A stretch of DNA of 64,000 nucleotides. Source: Paenibacillus sp. YN15. GTDB lineage: Bacteria > Bacillota > Bacilli > Paenibacillales > NBRC-103111. The stretch is taken from the NCBI RefSeq assembly GCF_003285005.1, contig NZ_QMFA01000028.1, forward strand, positions 1 to 64,000. Reading direction: 5' to 3'. The position numbers were made by a program, and so were the translations under genes. Under the pieces are notes generated by a model, which saw nothing but the letters and a program-made list of their open reading frames with translations, searched no databases and was not told where the DNA came from. Shown here piece by piece: positions 1 to 8,776 of this stretch; the first letter of the stretch is position 1; every line of letters starts with the position of its first letter.

Positions 1-898
1 TCATGACGAAGTGGTCAACCAGCTCTTGGGCTTGCTGCTCGTTGATGACGCCTGCCTTCAGATCGCGCTCTACATAGATGTCCAGGAAGGTGGAGGTGCG
101 GCCCAGGCTCATGGCAGCGCCGTTTTGTTCCTTGATGGCGGCCAGGTAGCCCAGGTACAGCCATTGGAAAGCTTCCTTGGCGGTTTGCGCCGGTTGGGAC
201 AGGTCGAAGCCGTAAGCCTTGCCCAGCTTCTTCAGTTCGTTCAAAGCGCGGATTTGCTCGTTCAGCTCTTCGCGCAGGCGGATAATGTCATCGCTCATGG
301 TGCGCAGGCCGGTGTTGGCCAGGTCCTTCTTCTTCTCGGCGATGAGGTGGTCGATGCCGTAAAGGGCAACGCGGCGGTAGTCGCCGATGATCCGGCCGCG
401 GCCGTATGCGTCAGGCAAACCGGTGATGATGGCGGCCTTACGGGCCAGCTTCATTTCGTCGGTGTAGGCATCGAATACGCCTTGGTTATGGGTTTTGCGA
501 ATATCGGTAAAAATCCGGCTGACTTCTTCACTTACCTTGAAGCCGTAGGATTCGCAAGCCTGCTCTGCCATACGGATGCCGCCGAAGGGCTGCAGGGAGC
601 GCTTGAAGGGCTTGTCGGTTTGCACGCCGACTACAGCTTCCAAGTCCTTGTTCAGGTAGCCGGGGCCGTGGGAGGTGATGGTGGAGACAATTTCGGTATC
701 CATATCCAGCACGCCGCCGTTATCCCGTTCTTGCTTGGAGAGGTCCATGACTTGCTTCCACAATTGGTTGGTTGCTTCCGTGGCCGGTGCAAGGAATGCA
801 TCGTCACCGGTATATACTGTGATGTTTTGTTGAATGAAGTCTCTTACGTTAATTTCCTTTTCCCATGCGCCGCCTTGGAATCCTTCCCATTGTTTCAT
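1..898 (-). CDS. pflB: Formate C-acetyltransferase (pyruvate formate-lyase), 5' part only
   Basis: Cytoplasmic glycyl-radical enzyme that converts pyruvate plus CoA to formate and acetyl-CoA in anaerobic metabolism. The reverse strand reads without a stop from the ATG at 898 to the window edge, giving about 299 N-terminal residues that begin [20 protein letters not shown]. This is the typical PFL start, and blocks such as [15 protein letters not shown] and [18 protein letters not shown] also match the family. The full enzyme is about 750 residues, so the active-site cysteines and the glycine-radical loop lie outside the window. A strong GGGAGGGTGA ribosome site precedes the start. FNR/Rex-like palindromes lie 180-360 bp upstream, which fits anaerobic control. 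Confidence 0.95.
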   Translation of the reverse strand, partial: MKQWEGFQGGAWEKEINVRDFIQQNITVYTGDDAFLAPATEATNQLWKQVMDLSKQERDNGGVLDMDTEIVSTITSHGPGYLNKDLEAVVGVQTDKPFKRSLQPFGGIRMAEQACESYGFKVSEEVSRIFTDIRKTHNQGVFDAYTDEMKLARKAAIITGLPDAYGRGRIIGDYRRVALYGIDHLIAEKKKDLANTGLRTMSDDIIRLREELNEQIRALNELKKLGKAYGFDLSQPAQTAKEAFQWLYLGYLAAIKEQNGAAMSLGRTSTFLDIYVERDLKAGVINEQQAQELVDHFVM

Positions 899-1080
899 TG
901 CGGTCACCCTCCCGAAAACAGATAATTTAAATTATTGATACAGTTCTTATGACTCTAGGATAATACGGTTTAGCTATTTTGAAAAGAGGTCATTCGTGAC
1001 GTATTTGTGAAAATAATTATAAATAACGAATTCTTCGAATCCAAAGCAAATCCTTGGTGCAGAAGGGTGGAAAAATAAGG

Positions 1081-1098
1081 TTGTGAAAACGATCACAA
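1081..1098. promoter_or_regulatory. FNR/Rex-type palindrome upstream of pflB
   Basis: TTGTGA-N6-TCACAA is a perfect 6+6 dyad about 183 bp upstream of the pflB start. The inner TGTGA-N6-TCACA equals the Bacillus Fnr consensus. The 18-bp outline also resembles the Rex operator (TTGTGAA-N4-TTCACAA). Either would fit fermentative control; the sequence alone does not separate them. A poorer copy (TTGTGA-N6-TTATAA) lies at 1005-1022. Confidence 0.7.
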
Positions 1099-1244
1099 AG
1101 CGTATAAATTGATTTTTGACAATATTCGTCATTCCGGCAGAAGTGTAACAGATGTCAGAAAACAGTATAACAGAGAGGGACAGAACGAAATGGAAGTCTG
1201 CTGTTTGCCTGAACATTCCGAAAAGTGTGATAATTGTTAATTGC

Positions 1245-1260
1245 TGTGACTAATATCATA
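1245..1260. promoter_or_regulatory. Second FNR-like half-palindrome upstream of pflB
   Basis: TGTGA-N6-TCATA matches the TGTGA-N6-TCACA consensus at nine of ten fixed positions. It lies 163 bp upstream of the better site. The rest of the 899-1338 gap is AT-rich regulatory DNA, and I see no credible gene in it. Confidence 0.4.
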
Positions 1261-1338
1261 TTCATAAAGCGGCCATCCACTAAAGTATTACCCCCTTTGC
1301 CCCTGCTTTACACATCTGCCGGCCCCGGTCCGGAATCC

Positions 1339-1368
1339 AAAAAAAACCCCGCCTGAAAGGCGAGGGGG
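1339..1368 (-). terminator. Rho-independent terminator of the ABC exporter operon
   Basis: Read on the minus strand, a GC-rich hairpin (CCCCCTCGCCT, loop TTC, AGGCGGGG with a small bulge) is followed by eight U residues. It sits 30 bp beyond the stop codon at 1399. Confidence 0.85.
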
Positions 1369-1398
1369 TGGAAGTACGGCTGCCGGGAACGGGCTCTC

Positions 1399-3240
1399 CT
1401 AGGAAATCTCCCCGCTCCACAGGCGGCGCATTTCTTCATTGGAGGCCAATAGCTCCGCCAGCGTACCGGATGCGTGCAGCCGTCCGTCCTTCAGAAGCAG
1501 AATCCGGTCGGCGTGCTGGAGAACGGCCTTGCGGTGGGATACCACCAGGCAAGCCGCCCTCCGCCTGGCAAAAAGCCGCTCCCACAGCTTTTGCTCCGTC
1601 TCCACATCCAGAGCGCTGGACAGGTCGTCGAAGACGTACAGCTGCGCCTCCCGGGCGAACATGCGTGCAGCCGCCGCGCGCTGGGCCTGGCCCCCGGAGA
1701 GCTTGACGCCCCGAGGGCCGATAACCGTGTCCAGGCCCAGGTGCAGCTCCTCCACATCATGCTCCAGCACCGCCGCGTGAACCGCTGCCGGGAGCCGTCC
1801 GCCCTCATGGGGCAGTCCCAGGAGAATATTCTCCGTCAACGTATCGCTGTACAGCCGGGGCACCTGGGGGGTATAGGCGCTCCGCGGCGGTACAAAGAAG
1901 TTTCCCGGGTCCTCTACCCTGTACCCGTTCCATAGCACGTTCCCGCTGTCGGAAGGAAGCAGCCCCAGAAGAGCCCGGACCAGAGTGGTTTTGCCGGAGC
2001 CGATGCGTCCGGTAATGACGGTGAAGGTCTCTTTTTCCAGTGTAAAGTTAATATCCTGGATTCCCCGCCCGGTAGCCGGATAGAGATAAGTCAGCCCCTC
2101 CACCTTCAACTGCTCCAAGGTCAGGCTGGAGGCCGCGCCGGCACCGGCATTGGCCTCGTCTGGCGCGGCTTGCGCTGCCAGCTCCCCGGGGTCGGGAAGG
2201 GTCCCGCTTAAATAAAGGGGAGCCTTGCGGATCAGCTTTTCTCCCGGCGCTCCCTGGAGCAGGGCGCTCATCCGTTTGGCGGAAACGGCGCTTTGCTTGT
2301 AATAGGTCAGGAATTTGCCGAAGTTCTGGATAAAGGTGGTGACGAAATTCAGGTAATACACAAACAGCGCAAAATCCCCTACCTGAAAGCTTCCGTTCTG
2401 CATCTTCTGTCCGGCCAGAATAAGAATGAAGCCTGTTCCCAGATTCACCGTATTGGAAAACACCGAATCCAGCGCCTGGCTGAACAGCTTGTCCTTGAGC
2501 ATGGATTTGCGCCGCGTGTCGTTTAATTCCCGGAACTGGCCGATAACCCGTTCCTCGGCGCCGGCCACCTGGATGGCCTGGACGGAGGTAAACATCTCGC
2601 TGATGGCCCCCGTCACCTGGCTGGTGGCTTCGCGGCTGGCGGCGCGGTATTTCTGCAGCCATCCGGTGGACAACTGGGCCAAGGCCACAACTACCACCAG
2701 AGGCAGGAACACCCACAAGGTCATTTGGGCGTCAATTCCGGCCAGAATATAGATCGATATGGCGGCAAAAAAGACCATGCTGACCGCATCCACCGACCAG
2801 CTTACTGCCTCCTCCACCTGCTCCACATCATCCCGGAACTGGCTGATGGCCTCCCCCGGCGAACCGGGAATGGCTTTGGCTCCCGGCTCCCGGAGAATAT
2901 GCTCCAGCATATTGCGGCGCAAAAGCCCGGCCGCCCGGAAGCGGAAGTGAACGTCGGAGAGAAAGCCGACGATAATGGCGGCCACCCGGGCCATGGCCGA
3001 AGCCAGCAGCAGGGCAATCACGGTGGCCACGTTAAACCCTGTAGCGGATTCCCCGGTCAGCACATCGAAAAACTCCTTGGTAACCAGTCCGGGGAGAATG
3101 GGCACCAGTGTAATCAGAATCCAGTTCAGCAAATTCCAGCTGTACAGCCAGGGCGTATAGCGGATAAGTCCCATAAAAAGCCTAAAGGTGCTTAAGGGAC
3201 GGCTTCCGGTGGTTCCGGCAGTTGCATGGGGCGATTTCAT
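1399..3240 (-). CDS. ABC exporter half-transporter, subunit with degenerate Walker B
   Basis: 613-residue half-transporter: an N-terminal six-helix exporter membrane domain (about residues 20-320) and a C-terminal ATPase domain. The Walker A motif GRIGSGKTT is near residue 410 and the signature LSGGQ is canonical. Walker B reads VFDDLSSALD near residue 536, so the catalytic Glu is replaced by Asp. The switch His is kept (VVSHR). Its start codon shares one base with the stop of the upstream 590-residue half-transporter (TGATG), which implies translational coupling and a heterodimer. The substrate is unknown; drug, peptide or lipid export is typical of this class. The operon ends at the terminator at 1339-1368. 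Confidence 0.92.
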   Translation of the reverse strand: MKSPHATAGTTGSRPLSTFRLFMGLIRYTPWLYSWNLLNWILITLVPILPGLVTKEFFDVLTGESATGFNVATVIALLLASAMARVAAIIVGFLSDVHFRFRAAGLLRRNMLEHILREPGAKAIPGSPGEAISQFRDDVEQVEEAVSWSVDAVSMVFFAAISIYILAGIDAQMTLWVFLPLVVVVALAQLSTGWLQKYRAASREATSQVTGAISEMFTSVQAIQVAGAEERVIGQFRELNDTRRKSMLKDKLFSQALDSVFSNTVNLGTGFILILAGQKMQNGSFQVGDFALFVYYLNFVTTFIQNFGKFLTYYKQSAVSAKRMSALLQGAPGEKLIRKAPLYLSGTLPDPGELAAQAAPDEANAGAGAASSLTLEQLKVEGLTYLYPATGRGIQDINFTLEKETFTVITGRIGSGKTTLVRALLGLLPSDSGNVLWNGYRVEDPGNFFVPPRSAYTPQVPRLYSDTLTENILLGLPHEGGRLPAAVHAAVLEHDVEELHLGLDTVIGPRGVKLSGGQAQRAAAARMFAREAQLYVFDDLSSALDVETEQKLWERLFARRRAACLVVSHRKAVLQHADRILLLKDGRLHASGTLAELLASNEEMRRLWSGEIS

Positions 3241-5012
3241 CAGGCCAGCACCTCCTCAAGTCCGGCTTCCATCACCCGGCTGAACCGGGAGCCGGGGTCG
3301 GCAAGCAGCGCCAGCCGCCGGCCGTGTTCAGCGATCCGCCCGTCGTCCAGCATCAGAATGTCATCCGCCCGCTGGATGGTGGAGAGGCGGTGGGCGATGA
3401 TGATGCAGGTGCGGTCCTTCAGGAGCTTGCTGACAGCCCGCTCCAACAGCTGCTCAGTGGCCGGGTCCAGCCGGGAGGAGGCCTCGTCCAGCACCACCAG
3501 CCCCGGGTTCTTCAGGAATACCCGGGCAAAGGCCAGCAACTGGGCCTCTCCTGCGGATAAGCCGCCGCCGCCGGATTCCAGCAGGGTATCCAGACCCTGG
3601 GGCAGGGCGGCAAGCCAATTGCCCAACCCCAGCTCCTCCAGCACCTGGCGGATCAGGCTGTCCGCAATGGCGGAATCATAGAAGGTCAGATTGTCCCGGA
3701 CCGTTCCTTGGAAGATTTCGATATTTTGGGTGACGAAGCCGATCCGGCTGCGCAGATCATGCAAACGCACCTCCCGGATGTCCGTTCCGCCCAGAAGGAT
3801 GGCTCCTTCCCCGGGATCATAGAACCGGAGCAGCAGCCGGGCCGTGGTGGACTTGCCGCTTCCCGTCCGGCCCAAGAGCCCCAGCACCTTGCCGGGCTCC
3901 AGCCGGAAATTCAGGCCCTTTAGTGTGGCGCTGTCCTCCTCGTAGCCGAAGGTGACGTTCCGAAACTCCACGGACAGGGGGCCTTCCGGAAGCTTGAACG
4001 GATTGCCGCCGTCCCGGATCAGGGATTGGGTGGCCAGCAGCTCCCGGATGCGGGTGATGCTGGCGTCCGCTTTTTGCAGATCCTCCAGCTGCTGGCGGAT
4101 TTTCTCAATGGGCTGGGCCAGCAGCTCCGTATAATGGAAGACCATATACACTGCGCCGATGGTAATGCTCCCCTGCCGCCACAGATAGGCGCTGATGCCG
4201 AAGGCCATGGCGTTGCCCAGGGCAAACACTACAATGGCGGTGATCCACATGGCGGCAAACCCGAAAAACGCCCGAATCCGGATGGGCAGCCAGGTGCGCA
4301 GCAGGCTATGGAAGCGGTGCATCACATAGGCGGTGGCGCCGTTGGCCCGGGTATCCTCGGTGCCCTCCAGATGCTCTCCCAGAAAGCCGTAGAATTCGGC
4401 GCTGATCTGGCGCATTTTGCTCCACATGGGGGCGGCGTATCGCCGGATGCGCTGGATGACTACCAAAGCAAAGACAACGAACACCGTCATAACGGCGCCG
4501 ATCAGGATATTTTCCCGGAACAGCAGGATCAGAATGCCGGCCATCAGGACCATATTGCTTACAAGCAGAATGACGAAGTTGGAAAAAAAGTTGCCCAGGG
4601 CATTGATGTCTCCGTCCACCCGCTCAATGATGGAGCCGGAGGTATGCTTTTTGTGGAAGGACATATCCAGCTTTAGACAGTGGGCGGCCACCTCGCTGCG
4701 CAGCCGGTTGGTGGCGGTCCAGCCCACATTTTCCCCGATATAAGCGGCGATAACCCGCACAATCTGGGTCAAGAGAGACAGCCCGATAAACCACAGGGCC
4801 GCCTGCATCAGCCGCTCCCCGCCATGGCCCGATTGGGCTGTATCCAGAAAAAAGCGGATCAGCTGGGGGCTGATCAACTGCATGGTGATGCCGGAGAGCA
4901 GCAGGAGAGCCAGGGCGGTCATGGCGGGCCACTGGGGAATCAGGTATTGCGCCAAGAGCCCCGCGTACTCCCGGAGGGGGAGCTTAAATTTTGGTTTTGA
5001 CGACGATGGCAT
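3240..5012 (-). CDS. ABC exporter half-transporter, subunit with degenerate signature motif
   Basis: 590-residue half-transporter with the same architecture as its downstream partner. Walker A is GRTGSGKST near residue 380. Walker B VVLDEASSRLD near residue 507 keeps the catalytic Glu, and the switch His is in IIAHR. The signature motif is LSAGE instead of LSGGQ. In a head-to-tail dimer this altered signature faces the altered Walker B of the partner, so one ATP site is consensus and the other degenerate, as in BmrCD and TM287/288. The start has a GGGAGG site eight bases upstream. Confidence 0.92.
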   Translation of the reverse strand: MPSSSKPKFKLPLREYAGLLAQYLIPQWPAMTALALLLLSGITMQLISPQLIRFFLDTAQSGHGGERLMQAALWFIGLSLLTQIVRVIAAYIGENVGWTATNRLRSEVAAHCLKLDMSFHKKHTSGSIIERVDGDINALGNFFSNFVILLVSNMVLMAGILILLFRENILIGAVMTVFVVFALVVIQRIRRYAAPMWSKMRQISAEFYGFLGEHLEGTEDTRANGATAYVMHRFHSLLRTWLPIRIRAFFGFAAMWITAIVVFALGNAMAFGISAYLWRQGSITIGAVYMVFHYTELLAQPIEKIRQQLEDLQKADASITRIRELLATQSLIRDGGNPFKLPEGPLSVEFRNVTFGYEEDSATLKGLNFRLEPGKVLGLLGRTGSGKSTTARLLLRFYDPGEGAILLGGTDIREVRLHDLRSRIGFVTQNIEIFQGTVRDNLTFYDSAIADSLIRQVLEELGLGNWLAALPQGLDTLLESGGGGLSAGEAQLLAFARVFLKNPGLVVLDEASSRLDPATEQLLERAVSKLLKDRTCIIIAHRLSTIQRADDILMLDDGRIAEHGRRLALLADPGSRFSRVMEAGLEEVLA

Positions 5013-5040
5013 ACAAAAGTCCTCCCGGTTATGATGGACG

Positions 5041-5090
5041 CGAAAACCAGCCGTCTGTAACCCCGTGCTGGGGGCAGCGGCTGGTTTTCG
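5041..5090. terminator. Large perfect inverted repeat between the zinc-ribbon and ABC genes
   Basis: A perfect 13-bp stem (CGAAAACCAGCCG with CGGCTGGTTTTCG) encloses a 24-base loop that contains a CCCC/GGGG pair. The U-rich 3' arm (GGTTTTCG) on both strands suggests a terminator or a read-through control point between the minus-strand gene at 5142-5474 and the ABC genes. There is no separate U-tract, so the call is moderate. Confidence 0.5.
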
Positions 5091-5141
5091 TTCAAGTCAA
5101 AAGCATGATGATCGCAGGTCAGATGGCGGCAAATATGGGGG

Positions 5142-5474
5142 CTAGTCGAACAGGTCGCCCAAACTGTCCAGAATGCTTTTCTTCTTCTTGCCCTTGTAGC
5201 CCTGTTGGGGGTAGTGGTTCTTGTCGTAGGAGGGGCTGTGCCCGTGATCGCGCCGCTCATCATCATGCCGTTCGTAATCCCGGCGCTCGTACTCGTCGTC
5301 ACGCTGGTTCTGCCACGTATTGAAGTCATCGCGGACCTCGCGGACACCGCCCATCAATTTGTCCAATTCCCCGCGGTCCAGCCAGACCCCTTTGCACTGG
5401 GGGCATGTATCTATGGTGACGCCTGCTTTTTCCACTTCACGCATTCTCACATTGTCGCATACCGGACAGTTCAT
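5142..5474 (-). CDS. Zinc-ribbon (TFIIB-type) protein
   Basis: 110-residue protein that begins MNCPVCDNVRMREV. It has a four-cysteine ribbon (CPVC at residues 3-6 and CPQC near 24-27) followed by KGVWLDRGELDKL, the hallmark of the zf-TFIIB family (COG3809). The middle is very hydrophilic, rich in Asp, Arg, Glu and His. The C-terminus KKKKSILDSLGDLFD looks like a conserved amphipathic tail. Function is unknown; zinc binding is inferred from the family. A canonical AAGGAGG site lies upstream. It is probably transcribed separately from the ABC genes because of the hairpin at 5041-5090. Confidence 0.85.
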   Translation of the reverse strand: MNCPVCDNVRMREVEKAGVTIDTCPQCKGVWLDRGELDKLMGGVREVRDDFNTWQNQRDDEYERRDYERHDDERRDHGHSPSYDKNHYPQQGYKGKKKKSILDSLGDLFD

Positions 5475-5678
5475 CGGGTTCGGCCTCCTTAAATTTGGCT
5501 ATGAGCGATTGTTTCATGAGTTTCCTTATTTTAATTATACATGGTGACGGAATGGGCTTCCAGGCGAAACACTTGTATAAAGGTTTTTTACACGCAAAGA
5601 ATCTATAAGCTCCCTGCTCCAACCGAAGATTGGGCTTTCAGGCGCCATCTTGACGCGGAGCGCCAGCACCTGCCAATG

Positions 5679-5867
5679 CTATAATGCAAAAGTGCAGTTA
5701 TTTATGGTAGCGAGCCCTCTTTTTGGCTGGGATAATGCAAAAGTGCACTTATTTTCGCTTGAAACCACCAAAAAAGCTGAAAACTGCGTGAATGAACTGC
5801 ACTTTTACATTTATGACCCTCCGTTTCAGCGGCTGACCCATGGAATAACTGCACTTTCGCATTATGG
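5679..5867. repeat. Four-unit intergenic palindromic element, family A
   Basis: Two forward units at 5679-5704 and 5730-5755 (core ATAATGCAAAAGTGCA then STTATTT) are followed by two inverted units at 5790-5815 and 5842-5867. Starts are offset 0/51/111/163, nearly symmetric. Each unit is itself a small dyad (TGCA-AAAG-TGCA). The element lies between the divergent genes at 5142-5474 and 6006-6875. No protein is coded here; the remainder of 5475-6005 shows nothing else I can name. Confidence 0.8.
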
Positions 5868-6005
5868 ACATACCTATGTCCGGTAAATCCCCCGCAATTC
5901 GGAAACCCTATATAAACGGCTTCCGGGAAGTGCCGGCATGCCCCGAAGTCAAGTTCGGGTGCTTTTGGGGTTTGGAGCCTATTTTTGCGGAAAAGGAGGA
6001 TACCG

Positions 6006-6875
6006 ATGAAGCTGGATCAAACGGGCGGCATTGCTCTGGCGCTGGGAGGAGGCGGGGTGACGGGCTGCTGTCACGCCGGGGTTGTCCGGGCGCTGGAGGA
6101 GGAGGGCATTGCCGTCCAGGCGGTTGCCGGAACCAGCGCCGGGGCTTTGGCTGCCGCCATGCTGGCCTGCGGCGCCACCGGGCGGGAGCTCGGGGAATTG
6201 ACCTCCAGGCTCAGCGCCAAGCTGATGGATGTGGACTACGCCGGCCTGGCCTGCCGCTGGTTTGCCCCGAAGGGCTCCCTGCCGGGGCTGATCCGCGGCA
6301 AACGGTTGGCCAAGCTTCTGGAGGAGATGCTGGGCAGCCGGCGGATCAGTGAGCTGGCGCTGCCGTTTGCGGTGGCGGCCACCGATCTGGCGGCAGGCTC
6401 CCAGGTGCTGTTCGCCAACCGTCCGGCGGACAGCGGCATTCTGGGTCCCCATTGCGAAGTGGTACCCGACGGAAATCTGGCCCATACGGTTATGGCCAGC
6501 ATGTCCATTCCCGGCATCTTCCGGCCGGTGCGCATGGGAGAGCGGCTGCTGGTGGACGGGGGACTGATGGACAATTGCCCGGCCGCCGCTCTGAAGGCCA
6601 TGGGCGCCGCACGGATTGTGGCGGTGAATCTGGTGACGGTAAAGCCGCTGCGCCTGCCCAAATGGAGCTTCTCCTCCATTCTGTCCCGGTCGGTCAGCCT
6701 GGGTCTGCACCGGATGTCCCAGGCCGATTCCGGCTATCCCGAGCTGATTCTGTCCCCGGAGCTGGGGTCCATCGGCATCCTGGACTTTCCTTGCGCCGAC
6801 CGCTGTATGGAGTTGGGCTACGAATGCGCCAAAGCCAACATGCCGCTGATCCGAAAAGTGGCGGAAGGCGGTTAA
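6006..6875 (+). CDS. Patatin-like phospholipase (RssA/NTE type)
   Basis: 289-residue cytoplasmic serine hydrolase of the patatin family, predicted to cleave acyl esters of phospholipids. The oxyanion loop GGGGVTG is at residues 14-20, the nucleophile elbow GTSAG places Ser44, and the dyad partner Asp184 is in LLVDGGLMDNCP. The ATG at 6006 is chosen over an in-frame ATG at 5985 because AAAAGGAGG sits just upstream of it. The length fits the short bacterial RssA-like group. The true substrate is not evident from context; the next gene starts 67 bp later on the same strand. Confidence 0.9.
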   Translation: MKLDQTGGIALALGGGGVTGCCHAGVVRALEEEGIAVQAVAGTSAGALAAAMLACGATGRELGELTSRLSAKLMDVDYAGLACRWFAPKGSLPGLIRGKRLAKLLEEMLGSRRISELALPFAVAATDLAAGSQVLFANRPADSGILGPHCEVVPDGNLAHTVMASMSIPGIFRPVRMGERLLVDGGLMDNCPAAALKAMGAARIVAVNLVTVKPLRLPKWSFSSILSRSVSLGLHRMSQADSGYPELILSPELGSIGILDFPCADRCMELGYECAKANMPLIRKVAEGG

Positions 6876-6942
6876 CTTTGGTACCATAACGGCATAATGG
6901 CCTTTTCACACAAAAAGAGCAGACGGACAGGAGGGGTTCGCG

Positions 6943-7803
6943 TTGAAAATGCGGGTATCCGCCGTGCAGTACCGGCTTCGCAAGGTGGAGGGCTTCCACG
7001 ACTTTGCCAAGCAGTCGGAGCATTATGTCAAAACGGCCATGGAATATGGGGCGGAGTATATTCTGTTCCCCGAGTTTTTTACTACCCAGCTTCTGTCCAT
7101 CGGCAGCGGCACGGGGGAGGGGCTGCCCATCGGAGCCTTGCCGGGGTTTACGGAGCAGTATACGGCCCTGTTCCGGGGACTGGCGCAGACACATGGGGTG
7201 CATATTATCGGAGGCACCCACGTGACGGAGCGGGAGGGACGGCTGTACAATACGGCCCATCTGTTTTATCCCGACGGGCGGGTGGAGCGCCAGGACAAGC
7301 TGCATATTACCCCTACCGAGGTGACGGAATGGCGCATGAGCGCAGGGGACGGAGTGCGGGTGTTCGACACGGCCAAAGGGCGGATCGGCATTCTCACCTG
7401 CTACGATATCGAGTTCCCGGAAATTGTCCGGATGGTCCGCGCAGCGGGAGCGGATGTGATCTTCTGTCCGTCCTGCACCGATGACCGGCACGGCTTCTAC
7501 CGGGTGCGGTACTCCTGCCATGCCCGGACCGTGGAGAACCAGATTTATGTAGTGACTACAGGAACCGTGGGCGCTTTGGAAAATGTGGATTTTATGCGGG
7601 CCAATTATGGCCAGGCGGCTATCTTGAGCCCCAATGATATTCCGTTCCCTCCCCGGGGAGTGTTGGCGGAGGGAGAGATCAACGACGATATGATCGTCAC
7701 GGCGGATCTGGATTTGAGCCTCTTGGAGGAGGTCCGCCAACGGGGCAGCGTGACTACATGGCGGGACCGCCGGACGGATTTGTATCCCGACTGGACGACG
7801 TAG
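6943..7803 (+). CDS. Nitrilase-superfamily carbon-nitrogen hydrolase
   Basis: 286-residue amidase-fold enzyme with the family triad: Glu44 (FPEFFT), Lys119 (RQDKLHITPTE) and Cys153 (ILTCYDIEFPE). It would hydrolyse a C-N bond, probably an amide, in the cytoplasm; the substrate is unknown. The TTG at 6943 is preferred because AGGAGGGG lies six bases upstream, against twelve for the ATG at 6949. It is followed after 16 bp by a GNAT gene. In many bacteria a GNAT domain and a C-N hydrolase occur fused as one bifunctional protein, so the pair probably works on one metabolite. Confidence 0.92.
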   Translation: MKMRVSAVQYRLRKVEGFHDFAKQSEHYVKTAMEYGAEYILFPEFFTTQLLSIGSGTGEGLPIGALPGFTEQYTALFRGLAQTHGVHIIGGTHVTEREGRLYNTAHLFYPDGRVERQDKLHITPTEVTEWRMSAGDGVRVFDTAKGRIGILTCYDIEFPEIVRMVRAAGADVIFCPSCTDDRHGFYRVRYSCHARTVENQIYVVTTGTVGALENVDFMRANYGQAAILSPNDIPFPPRGVLAEGEINDDMIVTADLDLSLLEEVRQRGSVTTWRDRRTDLYPDWTT

Positions 7804-7819
7804 GAAGGAGGGACCGCTT

Positions 7820-8488
7820 TTGAAAAAGGAATTGTATACCTTCACTCCTGAGGGTTATCCCCACCGTACCGTGATCCGTCAGTATAAGGAAGCGGACTTC
7901 GACGGGCTAATCCGGATTCAGGCGGAATGCTTCCCGCCGCCGTTTCCTTCGGAGCTGTGGTGGAATAAGGAGCAGCTGGCCAACCATGTGGCTCTTTTTC
8001 CGCAAGGGGCCTTGTGTGTGGAGGTAGAGGGGGAGCTGGCCGGCTCCATGACCGGGCTGGTGGTGGATTATGACGCAGAACGTCCGCAGCATACCTGGGA
8101 GGAGATTACCGATGGAGGCTACATCCGGACTCATAACCCCCGGGGCAACAGCCTGTATGTGGTGGACATCAGCGTCTCTCCCCGCTACCGGAAGCTGGGC
8201 CTGGGCAAGTGGTTGATGCAGACCATGTATGAGGTGGTGGTGCAGCTTGGGCTGGAGCGTTTGCTGGGCGGGGGGCGGATGTCCGGCTATTGCAGATGGG
8301 CGGAGCGGTTCAGTCCGCAGCAGTATTTGGAGGAGGTGCTGGCCGGGCGGCTCGCGGACCCGGTGATTACCTTTCTCCTGCGCTGCGGCCGGACGCCTGT
8401 GGCGGTGCTGGAGGATTATTTGGAGGATGAGGAGTCCCTGAACCATGCGGTGCTGATGGAGTGGCGGAACCCGTTTTTGGGCGGTTGA
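7820..8488 (+). CDS. GNAT-family N-acetyltransferase paired with the nitrilase
   Basis: 222-residue GNAT protein. The region LYVVDISVSPRYRKLGLGKWLMQTMYE matches the beta4/alpha3 acetyl-CoA binding signature (R-x-x-G-x-G/A) in degenerate form (RKLGLGK). The conserved GGGRMSGY segment that follows is typical of GNAT domains fused to C-N hydrolases. The TTG start at 7820 has AAGGAGG in front. It forms an operon with the amidase gene ending at 7803. The acyl acceptor is unknown. Confidence 0.85.
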   Translation: MKKELYTFTPEGYPHRTVIRQYKEADFDGLIRIQAECFPPPFPSELWWNKEQLANHVALFPQGALCVEVEGELAGSMTGLVVDYDAERPQHTWEEITDGGYIRTHNPRGNSLYVVDISVSPRYRKLGLGKWLMQTMYEVVVQLGLERLLGGGRMSGYCRWAERFSPQQYLEEVLAGRLADPVITFLLRCGRTPVAVLEDYLEDEESLNHAVLMEWRNPFLGG

Positions 8489-8517
8489 AGGGCAAGTGGG
8501 CGCTGTCTGTGGCAGTG

Positions 8518-8693
8518 CGTATGCGAAAAATCGAGCATAAAAAGCTCCTGACGGCCCTTTTGAGCGGTTATGCGCGAAAAATCATATACAATAGCGGCCC
8601 GGTTGAGGAAATAGACGCATTATATATGAAAAACCGAACACAAAGGGTGGAAAGCGGACTTCGGCCCGGATTATATATGAAAAACCGAGTTCA
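8518..8693. repeat. Four evenly spaced intergenic units, family B
   Basis: Four related units carry the core GAAAAAYCG or GAAAAATCA beginning at 8525, 8576, 8628 and 8679, with steps of 51, 52 and 51 bp. Units 3 and 4 share TTATATATGAAAAACCGA almost exactly. Orientation is ambiguous: GAAAAA reads the same way in all four, but CATATACAAT in unit 2 matches the reverse strand of units 3 and 4 (CATATATAAT). The element fills the gap between two GNAT genes. Confidence 0.65.
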
Positions 8694-8776
8694 CACTTCC
8701 CAACGTTGATGCCAGCCGCCGCCAAAGCAATGCGGACACCGGCGCCATCCACAATGACCGAGGAGGAGACTTATTC

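Noticed and set aside
974-1216. 80-residue frame in the pflB upstream region
   Set aside because: No ribosome site, AT-rich codons unlike neighbours, and it overlaps the FNR/Rex-like operators.
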